DNA from: VGDP01 sp964530335 | GTDB lineage: Bacteria > Pseudomonadota > Alphaproteobacteria > SP197 | Length of the DNA stretch: 40,745 nt | Direction: 5' to 3' | NCBI GenBank assembly: GCA_964530335.1 | Contig: CAZGYG010000017.1 | Location: forward strand, 1 to 40,745 | Shown here: in pieces, positions 7,003-15,207 of the stretch | How positions within the stretch are numbered: the first letter of the stretch is position 1 | Layout of the letters: each line of letters opens with the position of its first letter | Notes under the pieces: model-generated | Database searches by the model: none | Told to the model about the DNA's origin: nothing | Seen by the model: only the letters and a program-made list of their open reading frames with translations | Translations under genes and position numbers: made by a program

Positions 7003-7764
7003 ATGGGCGAGGCGCGACGCGTTGCCCTGGTGACGGGGGCCGGGCGCGGCCTCGGCCTTGCCACGGCGCGCGCCTTCCTTGCCGCCGGCCTCAAGGTCGC
7101 CGTGAACGATCGCGACGAGGCAACGGTAGCCCGCGCCGTCGCCGCGCTCGGCGGAACCTCGGCCATCGGCGCCCCGGGCGACATCGCGACCGTCGCGGGT
7201 TGCCGGGCCGCCGTCGCGGCCGCCATCGCCGGCTTCGGCCGGCTCGATGTCCTGGTGAACAACGCGGCGATCAACGAGGAACGCCCGGTCGAGGCCTGGG
7301 ACGAGGCGCTGTGGGACGGCCACATGGACGTCATCCTCAAGGGCGCGTTCTTCTGTACCCAGGCGGCGCTGGCGCATCTGCGCGCGGCCGGCGGCTCGGT
7401 CGTCAACGTCGCCTCGGAACTCGGCCTGCACGGCGTACCCCACAATGCGGGTTACTGCGCGGCGAAGGGCGGGGTGGTCAACCTGACCCGCGCGCTGGCG
7501 GTCGAGCTCGCCCCGGCCGTGCGCGTGAACTGCGTCTGCCCCGGCGCGATCGACACGGAACTGATGCGCGCGTGCGCCGAGGCGAGCGGCGACGCCGAGG
7601 CGTACTACCGCTTCTACGCCGGCTACGCGCCGCTGCGGCGCATCGCCCAACCCGACGAGATCGCCGCCGCCATCGTCTACCTCGCCTCGCCGGCCGCCGC
7701 CTTCGTGACCGGCGCGGTGTTCGCGGCCGACGGTGGCTCGACCGCGGGGCGGACGACGCCATGA
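7003..7764 (+). CDS. SDR family NAD(P)-dependent oxidoreductase, copy 1
   Basis: A 253-residue classical short-chain dehydrogenase. Visible are the cofactor loop TGAGRGLG near residue 11, the LVNNAA motif, a catalytic Ser in VNVASELG, the YCAAK Tyr-Lys pair, and the C-terminal FVTGAVFAADGGSTAGR. FabG-like sequences of this kind reduce or oxidise hydroxyl/keto groups on many substrates, so the substrate is not assigned. The stop overlaps the next gene's ATG (ATGA, 7761-7764), and that gene is its paralogue. It lies upstream of a peptide-type ABC importer and may act on what that imports (inference). Confidence 0.92.
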   Translation: MGEARRVALVTGAGRGLGLATARAFLAAGLKVAVNDRDEATVARAVAALGGTSAIGAPGDIATVAGCRAAVAAAIAGFGRLDVLVNNAAINEERPVEAWDEALWDGHMDVILKGAFFCTQAALAHLRAAGGSVVNVASELGLHGVPHNAGYCAAKGGVVNLTRALAVELAPAVRVNCVCPGAIDTELMRACAEASGDAEAYYRFYAGYAPLRRIAQPDEIAAAIVYLASPAAAFVTGAVFAADGGSTAGRTTP

Positions 7765-8504
7765 GCTTCGCCGGCAAGCGCGTGCTCGTGACCGGCGCGA
7801 CGCGGGGCATCGGGCGGGCGACCGCGGAGGCCTTCCTCGCGGCCGGGGCCCGGGTCGCCGTCAATGGCACGACGCCCGCCAAGGTCGCCGCCGTTTGTGG
7901 CGCGCTCGGCGCCGTCGCGGCCCCCGGCGACATCGCCACCGTCGCCGGCTGCGACGCCATCGTCGCCCAGGCGCTCGAGGGACTCGGCGGGCTAGACGTC
8001 CTGGTCAACAACGCCGGCGTCTACGTCGAGGGCCCGTTCGAGACGGTCGACGAGGCGACCTGGGACCGGGTGGTCGACATCAACGTCAAGGGCATGTTCT
8101 TCTGCACCCGCGCGGCGCTGGGGCCGTTGCGCGCGGCCCACGGCGCCGTGGTCAACGTGGCTTCGGAATCGGGCGTCACGGGCTACGCGCTGGGTACCGT
8201 CTACTGCGCGGCCAAGGGCGCCGTGGTCAACTTGACCCGCGCGCTGGCGGTCGAACTCGCGCCCCAGGTGCGGGTCAACGCGGTGTCGCCCGGGCCCGTG
8301 GCCACTGACATGCTCAAGGCCCAGATCGACGACGCGCCGGATGCCGTGGCCCAAGCCGCCGCGCTCGAGACCTGGGCGCCCATGAAGCGGATCGGCCGGC
8401 CCGATGAGGTGGCGGCGGCGATCCTGTTCCTCGCCTCCGACGCCTGCCGCTTCGTCACCGGCGCGAACCTGCGCATCGACGGCGGTTCCACCGCGGGGCG
8501 CTGA
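7761..8504 (+). CDS. SDR family NAD(P)-dependent oxidoreductase, copy 2
   Basis: A 247-residue classical SDR starting at the ATG that overlaps the stop of copy 1. Motifs are TGATRGIG, LVNNAG, VNVASESG, YCAAK and FVTGANLRIDGGSTAGR. It shares unusual stretches with copy 1 (PGDIATVAGC, NLTRALAVELAP, DGGSTAGR), so the pair looks like a tandem duplication. Divergence is concentrated in the substrate-lid region after the PG motif (GPVATDMLKAQIDD here, GAIDTELMRACAEA in copy 1), which fits two related but different substrates. Confidence 0.92.
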   Translation: MSFAGKRVLVTGATRGIGRATAEAFLAAGARVAVNGTTPAKVAAVCGALGAVAAPGDIATVAGCDAIVAQALEGLGGLDVLVNNAGVYVEGPFETVDEATWDRVVDINVKGMFFCTRAALGPLRAAHGAVVNVASESGVTGYALGTVYCAAKGAVVNLTRALAVELAPQVRVNAVSPGPVATDMLKAQIDDAPDAVAQAAALETWAPMKRIGRPDEVAAAILFLASDACRFVTGANLRIDGGSTAGR

Positions 8505-8509
8505 GGCCA

Positions 8510-8538
8510 TTGCCGAGCCGGCGCATCCGACCTACCCT
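8510..8538 (+). promoter_or_regulatory. weak candidate promoter before the binding-protein gene
   Basis: TTGCCG (8510-8515), 17 bases, then TACCCT (8533-8538). Matches to the sigma70 boxes are partial. The importer may instead be read from the SDR promoter, since the gap is only 82 bases. Confidence 0.25.
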
Positions 8539-8586
8539 CGGACTCGAGGTGGCAGGCTGGGCCATTCCAGGAACGGGAGACGTAAG

Positions 8587-10224
8587 ATGGCAACGGAGTC
8601 GCGAGGTTCCGGCAAGGGCGTGAAACTTGTGCTTCTCGCCGCGGCGGTCGCGCTGCTGGCCGTAGGCGCCTGGTACGTCTCCGGCAGCGGCAAGCAGGGC
8701 GGGACCGAAATCGTCCTCCACCGCGGCAACGGGGCGGAGCCGGAGACCCTGGACAACCACAAGATGACCGGCGTGACGGAACAGAACATCGCCCAGGACC
8801 TGTACGAGGGCCTGACGACGTTCGCGGCGAACGGCGACGTGATCCCCGGCGCCGCCGAGAGCTGGACCGTGAGCGACGACGGCCTGGTGTACGACTTCAA
8901 GCTGCGGGCCGACGGCGTGTGGTCGAACGGCGATCCCGTCACCGCCAAGGACTTCGTCTACGGCATCCGCCGCTGTCTCGATCCCGCAACGGCGTCGGAC
9001 TACGCCTACCTGCTCTATCCCATCAAGGGCGCGGAGGACTTCAACGGTGGCACGGCCACCGATCCCGCCCAGGTCGGCGTCGAGGCGATCGACGACCTGA
9101 CGGTGCGCATCACCCTGAAGGCGCCGACGCCGTATTTCACCCAGATGCTGATCTTCACCCCCGCCTACCCGATGCACCAGGCGAGCATGGAACAGCACGG
9201 CGACGAGTTCACCAGGCCCGGCAACCTGATCGGCAACGGCGCGTTCACGCTCGCCGAATGGGTGCCCCAGGACCACATCAAGCTGGTCAAGAACCCGAAA
9301 TTCCATGACGCGGACAACGTCGCGCTCGACGCCGTCTACATGTACCCGACCGAGGACTTGGCGGCCGAGCTGAACCGCTTTCGCGCGGGCGAGCTGGACG
9401 TGACCTACGACGCGCCTTCGGACCAGATCCCCTGGATCGAGGAGAACCTGGCGGCCGAGTTCCACAACACGCCGTACCTGGGCGTCTACTACTATGCGTT
9501 CAACCTGACGAGCGCGCCGTTCATGGACAACCTGAAGCTGCGCCAGGCGTTGGCCTACGCCATCGACCGCCAGACGCTGGTCGACAAGATCACGCTGGGC
9601 GGCGAGCAGCCCGCGTACAATTGGATCCCGCCCGGCGTGAGCAACTACGCCGCGCAGGAGACCGACTGGGGCAAGCTGAGCCAGGACGAGCGCAACGCCA
9701 TGGCCCAGGCGCTCTACGCCGAGGTCGGGTACTCGGCCGAGAACCCGTTGCAGCTCGAGATCCTCTACAACACGAGCGATAACCACAAGAAAATCGCCAT
9801 CGCCGTCGCCGGCATGTGGCAGCAGGTCCTCGGCGTACAAAGCACCCTGCGCAACGAGGAGTGGAAGGTCTACCTGGAGAGCCGCGACCAAAAGCAGTTC
9901 CAGGTCGTGCGCGCGGGCTGGATCGGCGACTACAACGACGCCAACACATTCCTCGACCTCAACCTCTCCGACGTCGGGCCGATCAACACTCCGGGATATG
10001 CCAGCGCCGCGTACGACGCCTTGGTGAAGGGGGCCGCGACCGAGAAGGACATGGCCAAGCGCCGCGCGATGCTCGAGGAAGCGGAACGCCTGTTCAACGC
10101 CGACCTGGCGGCGATCCCCATCTACCACTACACCTCGCAGCACCTGGTGAAGCCGTATGTGGTGGGCTGGGAAGACAACATTCTCGACTACCACCCGTCG
10201 CGCTGGATCGTGGTGAACCGCTAA
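8587..10224 (+). CDS. peptide-type ABC transporter substrate-binding protein (SBP_bac_5)
   Basis: A 545-residue binding protein of the OppA/DppA family, delivering peptides, opines or similar solutes to the importer encoded just downstream. The N-terminus (VKLVLLAAAVALLAVGAWYV) is a hydrophobic segment after basic residues. There is no lipobox and no clear AxA cleavage site, so it may stay membrane-anchored. Family signatures include the LHRGNGAEPETLDNHKM opening, the YEGLTTF segment, and LRQALAYAIDRQTLV. The ATG at 8587 follows GGGAGA at good spacing. The gene is separated from the permeases by a strong hairpin, which fits higher expression of the binding protein. Confidence 0.92.
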   Translation: MATESRGSGKGVKLVLLAAAVALLAVGAWYVSGSGKQGGTEIVLHRGNGAEPETLDNHKMTGVTEQNIAQDLYEGLTTFAANGDVIPGAAESWTVSDDGLVYDFKLRADGVWSNGDPVTAKDFVYGIRRCLDPATASDYAYLLYPIKGAEDFNGGTATDPAQVGVEAIDDLTVRITLKAPTPYFTQMLIFTPAYPMHQASMEQHGDEFTRPGNLIGNGAFTLAEWVPQDHIKLVKNPKFHDADNVALDAVYMYPTEDLAAELNRFRAGELDVTYDAPSDQIPWIEENLAAEFHNTPYLGVYYYAFNLTSAPFMDNLKLRQALAYAIDRQTLVDKITLGGEQPAYNWIPPGVSNYAAQETDWGKLSQDERNAMAQALYAEVGYSAENPLQLEILYNTSDNHKKIAIAVAGMWQQVLGVQSTLRNEEWKVYLESRDQKQFQVVRAGWIGDYNDANTFLDLNLSDVGPINTPGYASAAYDALVKGAATEKDMAKRRAMLEEAERLFNADLAAIPIYHYTSQHLVKPYVVGWEDNILDYHPSRWIVVNR

Positions 10225-10231
10225 CCGTGGC

Positions 10232-10259
10232 CGGCGGCGGGGGCTCGGCCCCGCCGCCG
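10232..10259 (+). promoter_or_regulatory. strong stem-loop between binding-protein and permease genes
   Basis: An 11-base-pair perfect GC stem, CGGCGGCGGGG / CCCCGCCGCCG, with a 6-base loop, 7 bases after the stop codon and without a T tract. It is more likely an mRNA-stabilising or attenuating hairpin than a terminator, as between binding-protein and permease genes in other ABC operons. Confidence 0.6.
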
Positions 10260-10276
10260 TAGCCCGGACGCAACCC

Positions 10277-11200
10277 ATGCTCGCGTACGCCTTGCGGCGG
10301 CTCGTCGGCGCCGTGCCGACGCTGTTCCTGCTCATCGCCGTGTCGTTCTTCATGATGCGGCTGGCACCGGGCGGCCCGTTCGACCGCGAGCGCGTCGTCT
10401 CGCCCGAGATCAAGGCGAACCTCGAGCGCGCCTACCACCTGGACGAACCGTTGTGGCGTCAGTTCGCCCGTTACCTGGGCGGGCTGCTCCAGGGCGATTT
10501 CGGGCCGTCGTTCAAGTACAACGACTTCACAGTCAGCGAGTTGATCTGGCAGGGCTTCCCGGTGTCGCTGCAACTCGGCGGCACCGCGATCGTGCTGGCC
10601 ACGCTGCTCGGCGTGGCGTTCGGCGCGCTCGCCGCGCTCAAACAGAACTCGCGGCTCGACGCGGTGGTGATGGGCACGGCGATGACCGGCATCGCGGTAC
10701 CCAACTTCGTCATGGCGCCGCTGCTGACCCTCGTGCTCGGCGTGTACCTGCGCTGGCTGCCGGTGGGCGGCTGGGGCGATGGCGGGTTCCGCCACGCCTT
10801 CCTGCCGGTGGTCGCGCTGGCGCTGCCGCAGGTCGCCTACGTCGCCAGGCTCACGCGCGGCAGCATGATCGAGGTGCTGGGCAGCAACTACATCCTCACG
10901 GCCAGGGCGAAGGGCCTGCCCGAATGGCTGACCGTGACGCGTCATGCGCTGAAGGGAGCCCTGCTGCCCGTGATCTCGTTCCTCGGGCCCGCGACGGCGG
11001 CGATCGTGACCGGCTCGATCGTCATCGAACAGATCTTCGGCATCCCCGGGATCGGGCGCTACTTCGTCCAGAGCGCGCTCAACCGCGACTACACCATGGT
11101 CATGGGCACCGTCGTGTTCTACGGCGTCCTGATCGTCCTGGTGAACCTGGCGGTCGACCTGATCTACGGCGCGCTCGATCCCAAGGTCCGGTACGACTGA
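10277..11200 (+). CDS. oppB: ABC transporter permease, OppB/DppB family
   Basis: A 307-residue inner-membrane permease with about six transmembrane segments. It shows the family N-terminus (YALRRLVGAVPTLFLLIAVSFFMMRLAPGGPF), the large loop ending in the first TM core, and the EAA-type cytoplasmic loop (GSNYILTARAKGLPEW) that docks the ATPase. It ends in DLIYGALDPKVRYD, typical of OppB proteins. It pairs with the downstream OppC-like permease, starting 2 bases after this stop. Confidence 0.93.
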   Translation: MLAYALRRLVGAVPTLFLLIAVSFFMMRLAPGGPFDRERVVSPEIKANLERAYHLDEPLWRQFARYLGGLLQGDFGPSFKYNDFTVSELIWQGFPVSLQLGGTAIVLATLLGVAFGALAALKQNSRLDAVVMGTAMTGIAVPNFVMAPLLTLVLGVYLRWLPVGGWGDGGFRHAFLPVVALALPQVAYVARLTRGSMIEVLGSNYILTARAKGLPEWLTVTRHALKGALLPVISFLGPATAAIVTGSIVIEQIFGIPGIGRYFVQSALNRDYTMVMGTVVFYGVLIVLVNLAVDLIYGALDPKVRYD

Positions 11201-11202
11201 CC

Positions 11203-12099
11203 ATGGCCGAGGCGCGCACGCACGCGGTCGAGCTGCTGGCACCCCGCCCGGCGGGGCGCTCGCTGTGGTCGGACGCGTGGGTCAGGCTTCGGCGCAATCG
11301 CGCGGCGGTGGTCGGCGCGGTGCTGCTCGCCGTCATCGCCGCCGCGTCGGTGGCGGGGCCGTGGCTGGCGCCCCACGCCTACGACGCGATCCTCTGGGAC
11401 CGCGTCGGCATAGCGCCCGACGCGGCGGCGGGGCACTACTTCGGCACCGACGCCAACGGCCGCGACCTGTTCGCCCGGGTCATGGTGGGGGGGCGCGTCA
11501 GCCTGGCGATCGGCATCGCCGCCACCCTGGTCAGCGTCGTCATCGGGGTCGCGTGGGGCGCGGCGGCCGGCTACCTGGGCGGCCGGACGGACGCGGTGAT
11601 GATGCGCATCGTCGACATCCTCTACGCCATGCCGTTCCTCTTCCTCGTGATCCTGCTCATGGTCTACTTCGGCCGCGATCCGCTGCTCATGTTCGTCGCC
11701 ATTGGCGCGGTGAGCTGGCTCGACATGGCGCGCATCGTGCGCGGCCAGGCGCTCAGCCTTAAGCAGCGCGAGTTCATCGAGGCGGCGAGGGCCAGCGGCA
11801 CGCGGCCGGGCGCCATCATCGTGCGCCACATCGTGCCCAACTGCCTGGGGCCGGTCATCGTGTTCGCCACGCTGACCGTGCCGCAGATCATCCTCTTCGA
11901 ATCGTTCCTGAGCTTCCTCGGGCTCGGCGTGCAGGAGCCGATGACGAGCTGGGGCGTGCTGATCGCCGAAGGCGCGCGCCAGATCGAGACCGCGTGGTGG
12001 CAGCTCGTGTTCCCGTCCGCGTTCCTGGCCGTCAGCCTGTTCTGCCTGAACTTCATCGGCGACGGGCTGCGCGACGCGCTGGACCCGAAGGACCGATGA
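11203..12099 (+). CDS. oppC: ABC transporter permease, OppC/DppC family
   Basis: A 298-residue permease. The N-terminal segment SDAWVRLRRNRAAVVG is the family's membrane-entry motif. The periplasmic HYFGTDANGRDLFARVM block and the EAA loop (EFIEAARASGTRPGAII) are intact, and it ends in GDGLRDALDPKDR as OppC proteins do. The ATG at 11203 lies 2 bases after the previous stop, and its own stop overlaps the next ATG (ATGA), so the permeases and ATPases are translationally coupled. Confidence 0.93.
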   Translation: MAEARTHAVELLAPRPAGRSLWSDAWVRLRRNRAAVVGAVLLAVIAAASVAGPWLAPHAYDAILWDRVGIAPDAAAGHYFGTDANGRDLFARVMVGGRVSLAIGIAATLVSVVIGVAWGAAAGYLGGRTDAVMMRIVDILYAMPFLFLVILLMVYFGRDPLLMFVAIGAVSWLDMARIVRGQALSLKQREFIEAARASGTRPGAIIVRHIVPNCLGPVIVFATLTVPQIILFESFLSFLGLGVQEPMTSWGVLIAEGARQIETAWWQLVFPSAFLAVSLFCLNFIGDGLRDALDPKDR

Positions 12100-13055
12100 C
12101 CGCGCTGCTCGAGGTCCGCGGCCTCGACGTGCGCTTCGCCACGCCCGAGGGCGAGGTCGCGGCGGTCAGCGAGCTCGACCTCGCCATCGCCGAGGGCGAG
12201 ACGGTCGGCGTTGTCGGCGAATCGGGCTCGGGCAAGAGCCAGACGTTCCTCGCGGTCCTCGGGCTGCTCGCGCGCAACGGCCGGGCCCGGGGCAGCGCGC
12301 GTTTCCGCGGCCAGGAGCTGATCGGGCTGGCGCCCGAGCCGCTCAGGCGCCTGCGCGGGCGCCGCCTGGCCATGATCTTCCAGGACCCCATGACCGCGCT
12401 CAACCCGCACCTGACCATCGGGCGCCAGCTCACCGAGGTCCTGGTCGTCCACCACGGCACGACCGAGCGCGCGGCCCGCGAACTCACCGTCGCCATGCTC
12501 GAGCGCGTGCGCCTGCCCGATGCCCCCCGCAGCCTCGGCATGTACCCGTACGAGTTCTCCGGCGGCATGCGCCAGCGCGCGATGATCGCCATGGCGCTCC
12601 TGGGCGAGCCGGACGTGCTGATCGCGGACGAACCGACCACGGCGCTCGACGTCACGGTGCAGGCGCAGATCCTCGAGCTCCTGCGCGAGCTCAAGACCAC
12701 GCACGCGCGGGCCACGGTACTGATCACCCACGACCTCGGCGTCGTCGCTGGGCTGTGCGACCGGGTGACGGTCATGTACGCCGGCCGCGTCATCGAGGAA
12801 GGGCCGGTCGACGCCGTGTTCCACGCGCCGCTCCACCCCTACACCCGGGCGCTCCTGGGCGCCTTGCCGCGCATCGACGCCGACGCGGGCGAGCTCGTCG
12901 CCATCCCCGGCCAGCCGCCCAACCTGCAGCGTCCCATCGTGGGCTGCGCCTTCGCGCCCCGCTGCGCGCTCGCGGACGCGCGTTGCGGCGAGGTGCGGCC
13001 TCTCTTGCGCGCGCTCGGCGCTGGCCGCGCCGCCTGCCACAAGGCCGGGCCATGA
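12096..13055 (+). CDS. oppD: ABC transporter ATP-binding protein, OppD/DppD family
   Basis: A 319-residue cytoplasmic ATPase energising the importer. Walker A GESGSGKS, Q-loop FQDPMTALNP, signature FSGGMRQR, Walker B VLIADEPTTALD and the switch His in LITHDLG are present. The C-terminal oligopeptide-transporter extension carries the Cys cluster CAFAPRCALADARC, which binds an Fe-S cluster in some relatives. ATGA overlaps join it to both neighbours. Confidence 0.93.
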   Translation: MTALLEVRGLDVRFATPEGEVAAVSELDLAIAEGETVGVVGESGSGKSQTFLAVLGLLARNGRARGSARFRGQELIGLAPEPLRRLRGRRLAMIFQDPMTALNPHLTIGRQLTEVLVVHHGTTERAARELTVAMLERVRLPDAPRSLGMYPYEFSGGMRQRAMIAMALLGEPDVLIADEPTTALDVTVQAQILELLRELKTTHARATVLITHDLGVVAGLCDRVTVMYAGRVIEEGPVDAVFHAPLHPYTRALLGALPRIDADAGELVAIPGQPPNLQRPIVGCAFAPRCALADARCGEVRPLLRALGAGRAACHKAGP

Positions 13056-14035
13056 GCCCGCTTCTGGCCGTCGAGGGTCTTACGGTCGCCTTCGACCTGG
13101 GCGCGCGTCTGCCCTGGCGGCCGCGGCGGTCGCTGGTGGCCGTGGACGAGGTGAGTTTCGAGCTAGGGGTCGGCGAGACCCTGGCGGTGGTCGGCGAATC
13201 CGGCTGCGGCAAGTCGACGCTGGGGCGCGCCATCCTGCGCTTGCTTCCGGCGCGCGCCGGGCGCGTCGCCTGGCTCGGCGAGGACCTGGGCCGGCTCGAT
13301 CCCGAAGCCATGCGCCAGCGCCGCCGCGACATGCAGATCATCTTCCAGGATCCGCTTGCCGCGCTCGACCCGCGCATGACCGTGGGCGAGATCGTGGCCG
13401 AGCCGCTGCGCGCTTTCGAGCCGAGCCTGCCCCGCGCGGCGCAGCGCGCGCGCGTCGAGGAAACGCTCGGCCTGGTCGGTCTCGCGCCCGAGATGATCAA
13501 CCGCTATCCGCACGAGTTCTCGGGCGGACAATGCCAGCGCATCGGCATCGCGCGCGCCATGGTGCTGCGGCCCCGGCTGATCGTGTGCGACGAGCCGGTC
13601 AGCGCGCTCGACGCCTCGATCCAGGCGCAGGTCGTCAACCTGCTCGGGCGGTTGCAGCGCGACTTCGGCGTGGCGCTGCTGTTCATCTCGCACAACCTGG
13701 CCGTGGTGCGTCACATCAGCCAGCGGGTGCTCGTGATGTATCTCGGAAGGGTCGTCGAACTGGCGCCGACGCCCGCGCTGTTCGCGTCGCCGCGCCACCC
13801 CTACACGCGCGCCCTGGTCGACGCGGTGCCGGTGCCCGACCCGGCGATCGAGCGGGCGCGGCATCGCGTCGTGCTGGGCGGCGAGGTGCCCTCGCCGCTC
13901 GCGCCGCCCACGGGCTGCGCCTTTCATCCCCGCTGCCCGATCGCCCGTCCGTCGTGCGCCCGCGTCCGACCGGACCTGGAGCCCGCCGGCCCCGGCCACA
14001 CGGTCGCGTGCCCGTTCTGGCGCGAGGTATCTTAG
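13052..14035 (+). CDS. oppF: ABC transporter ATP-binding protein, OppF/DppF family
   Basis: The second ATPase of the importer, 327 residues. Walker A GESGCGKST, Q-loop FQDPLAALDP, signature FSGGQCQR, Walker B LIVCDEPVSALD and switch SHNLAV are intact. The oligopeptide-transporter C-terminus has CAFHPRCPIARPSC. It closes the importer operon and overlaps the convergent rhomboid gene by 4 bases at the stop codons, so no separate terminator fits between them. Confidence 0.93.
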   Translation: MSPLLAVEGLTVAFDLGARLPWRPRRSLVAVDEVSFELGVGETLAVVGESGCGKSTLGRAILRLLPARAGRVAWLGEDLGRLDPEAMRQRRRDMQIIFQDPLAALDPRMTVGEIVAEPLRAFEPSLPRAAQRARVEETLGLVGLAPEMINRYPHEFSGGQCQRIGIARAMVLRPRLIVCDEPVSALDASIQAQVVNLLGRLQRDFGVALLFISHNLAVVRHISQRVLVMYLGRVVELAPTPALFASPRHPYTRALVDAVPVPDPAIERARHRVVLGGEVPSPLAPPTGCAFHPRCPIARPSCARVRPDLEPAGPGHTVACPFWREVS

Positions 14036-14916
14036 CGCGAGACGATGCGCCGCGTGGGGGGGAGGCCCCCCGCGATGGTCGCGGTCGGGGTACGGATGGC
14101 GGCGAACGGGGCGGCCCTCTTGGCCGGCGCCGTGCCCGACGGCTTGTCCGGCGCCGTGATGGGCGTCGCGCCGCGGGCGGGCTTGCGGGCGTGCGTGGTG
14201 CCTTGCACCTGGCGCGCGGGCCGTTGGAACAGGCGCACGCCCTTGGGCCGCAACACCAGCAGCAGCACCATGCCGGCGACGAAGCCGGCGACGTGGGCGG
14301 TCCATGCGACGCCGCCCGCGGTCACGCCGGCGGTCGTGGTCATCTGGCCGGCCGCGTACACCGAGTTGTACGCGAACCACAGGCCCAGGAAAATCCACGC
14401 CGGCAGCGGGAAGGTGCGGAAAATGAAAGGCGGGATCAGGGTCCGGATCCGGGCCAGCGGGAACAGCAGCAGATAGGCGCCGAGCACGCCCGAAATCGCG
14501 CCACTGGCGCCGATCATGGGCAGCGGCGATGTCGGCTCGGTCGCCAGGTGCGCCCCGGAGGCGGCGAGGCCGGCCAGGAGGTAGAACACGAGAAACCGGC
14601 CGTGGCCCAGGCGATCCTCGATGTTGTTGCCGAACACCCAGAGGAACAGCATGTTGCCGCCCAGGTGGATGAGGTCTTCGTGCAGGAACAGCGCGGTCAG
14701 CGCCGACGCCTCGGGGGGGAAGCCGGCGAAATAGGGTTCGAACGCCACCGCGCCGGTGATAATCGCCGGTACCATGCCCAGCGTGTAGGTCAGCCACTCC
14801 TGGGTCCCGGTGTCGAACTGATACATCCAGGCGAACGCGCCGACCGAACCGGCGATAAGCAGGAACGTGACGATGGCGGGCCGCGTCGTCGGGTTCTCGT
14901 CGCGGATCGGGATCAT
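14032..14916 (-). CDS. rhomboid family intramembrane serine protease
   Basis: A 294-residue polytopic protein predicted to cleave transmembrane substrates inside the membrane. The catalytic Ser is S138 in GASGAISG and the catalytic His is H208 in AHVAGFVAG. The HLGGNMLFLWVFGNNIED segment (residues 84-101) is the conserved helix-2 region. About six TM segments are followed by a 65-residue Ala/Pro/Lys-rich cytoplasmic tail without a recognisable domain. Substrates are unknown. It lies immediately downstream of the TfoX-domain and MFS genes on the same strand (9-base gap), so it may be co-transcribed. Confidence 0.92.
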   Translation of the reverse strand: MIPIRDENPTTRPAIVTFLLIAGSVGAFAWMYQFDTGTQEWLTYTLGMVPAIITGAVAFEPYFAGFPPEASALTALFLHEDLIHLGGNMLFLWVFGNNIEDRLGHGRFLVFYLLAGLAASGAHLATEPTSPLPMIGASGAISGVLGAYLLLFPLARIRTLIPPFIFRTFPLPAWIFLGLWFAYNSVYAAGQMTTTAGVTAGGVAWTAHVAGFVAGMVLLLVLRPKGVRLFQRPARQVQGTTHARKPARGATPITAPDKPSGTAPAKRAAPFAAIRTPTATIAGGLPPTRRIVSR

Positions 14917-14925
14917 GGAGCGAGG

Positions 14926-15207
14926 CTAACCCATGGGGCCCTGCCCCGCCACCTTGGAGCGCAGCCGGGCCTTCAGATCGCTGGGCAGCCGGTTCCACGG
15001 CAGATCGAGCAGCGCGCCGGCGATGGCCCAGGCCGCATTCAGGCTGGTCTCGCGAGGGTAGGCGTGCTTGAGCCGGGCGTACGCCTGGACGGGGCCGAGC
15101 CGGCGAAGAGTCGTGGCATCGGGAATGCCGGCGGCGACCAGCCTTTTCGCCGTGACCGGGCCGAGGTTGCGCAAGCCCGCGAGGGCGAGCCAGGGCTCGC
15201 GCGTCAT
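14926..15207 (-). CDS. TfoX/Sxy C-terminal domain protein
   Basis: A 93-residue protein equal to only the C-terminal domain of TfoX/Sxy competence regulators. It has a helix-hairpin-helix-like LRNLGPVTAKRLVAAGI segment, then LRRLGPVQAYARLK, then LNAAWAIAGALLDLPWNRLP. The N-terminal TfoX domain is missing, which is common for standalone versions. ATG at 15207 overlaps the stop of the MFS gene (TCAT on the plus strand). A longer open frame runs through the MFS gene in another phase and is not real. Its role, possibly DNA or protein binding, is unproven. Confidence 0.8.
   Translation of the reverse strand: MTREPWLALAGLRNLGPVTAKRLVAAGIPDATTLRRLGPVQAYARLKHAYPRETSLNAAWAIAGALLDLPWNRLPSDLKARLRSKVAGQGPMG

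Noticed and set aside
7003..8504. Frameshifted single 500-residue SDR fusion
   Set aside because: Each copy has its own cofactor loop, catalytic residues and terminal motif, and they are joined by a normal ATGA overlap.
14032..15207. Competence locus based on the TfoX-domain protein
   Set aside because: Only the C-terminal domain is present and no competence pilus or DNA uptake gene is in the window.
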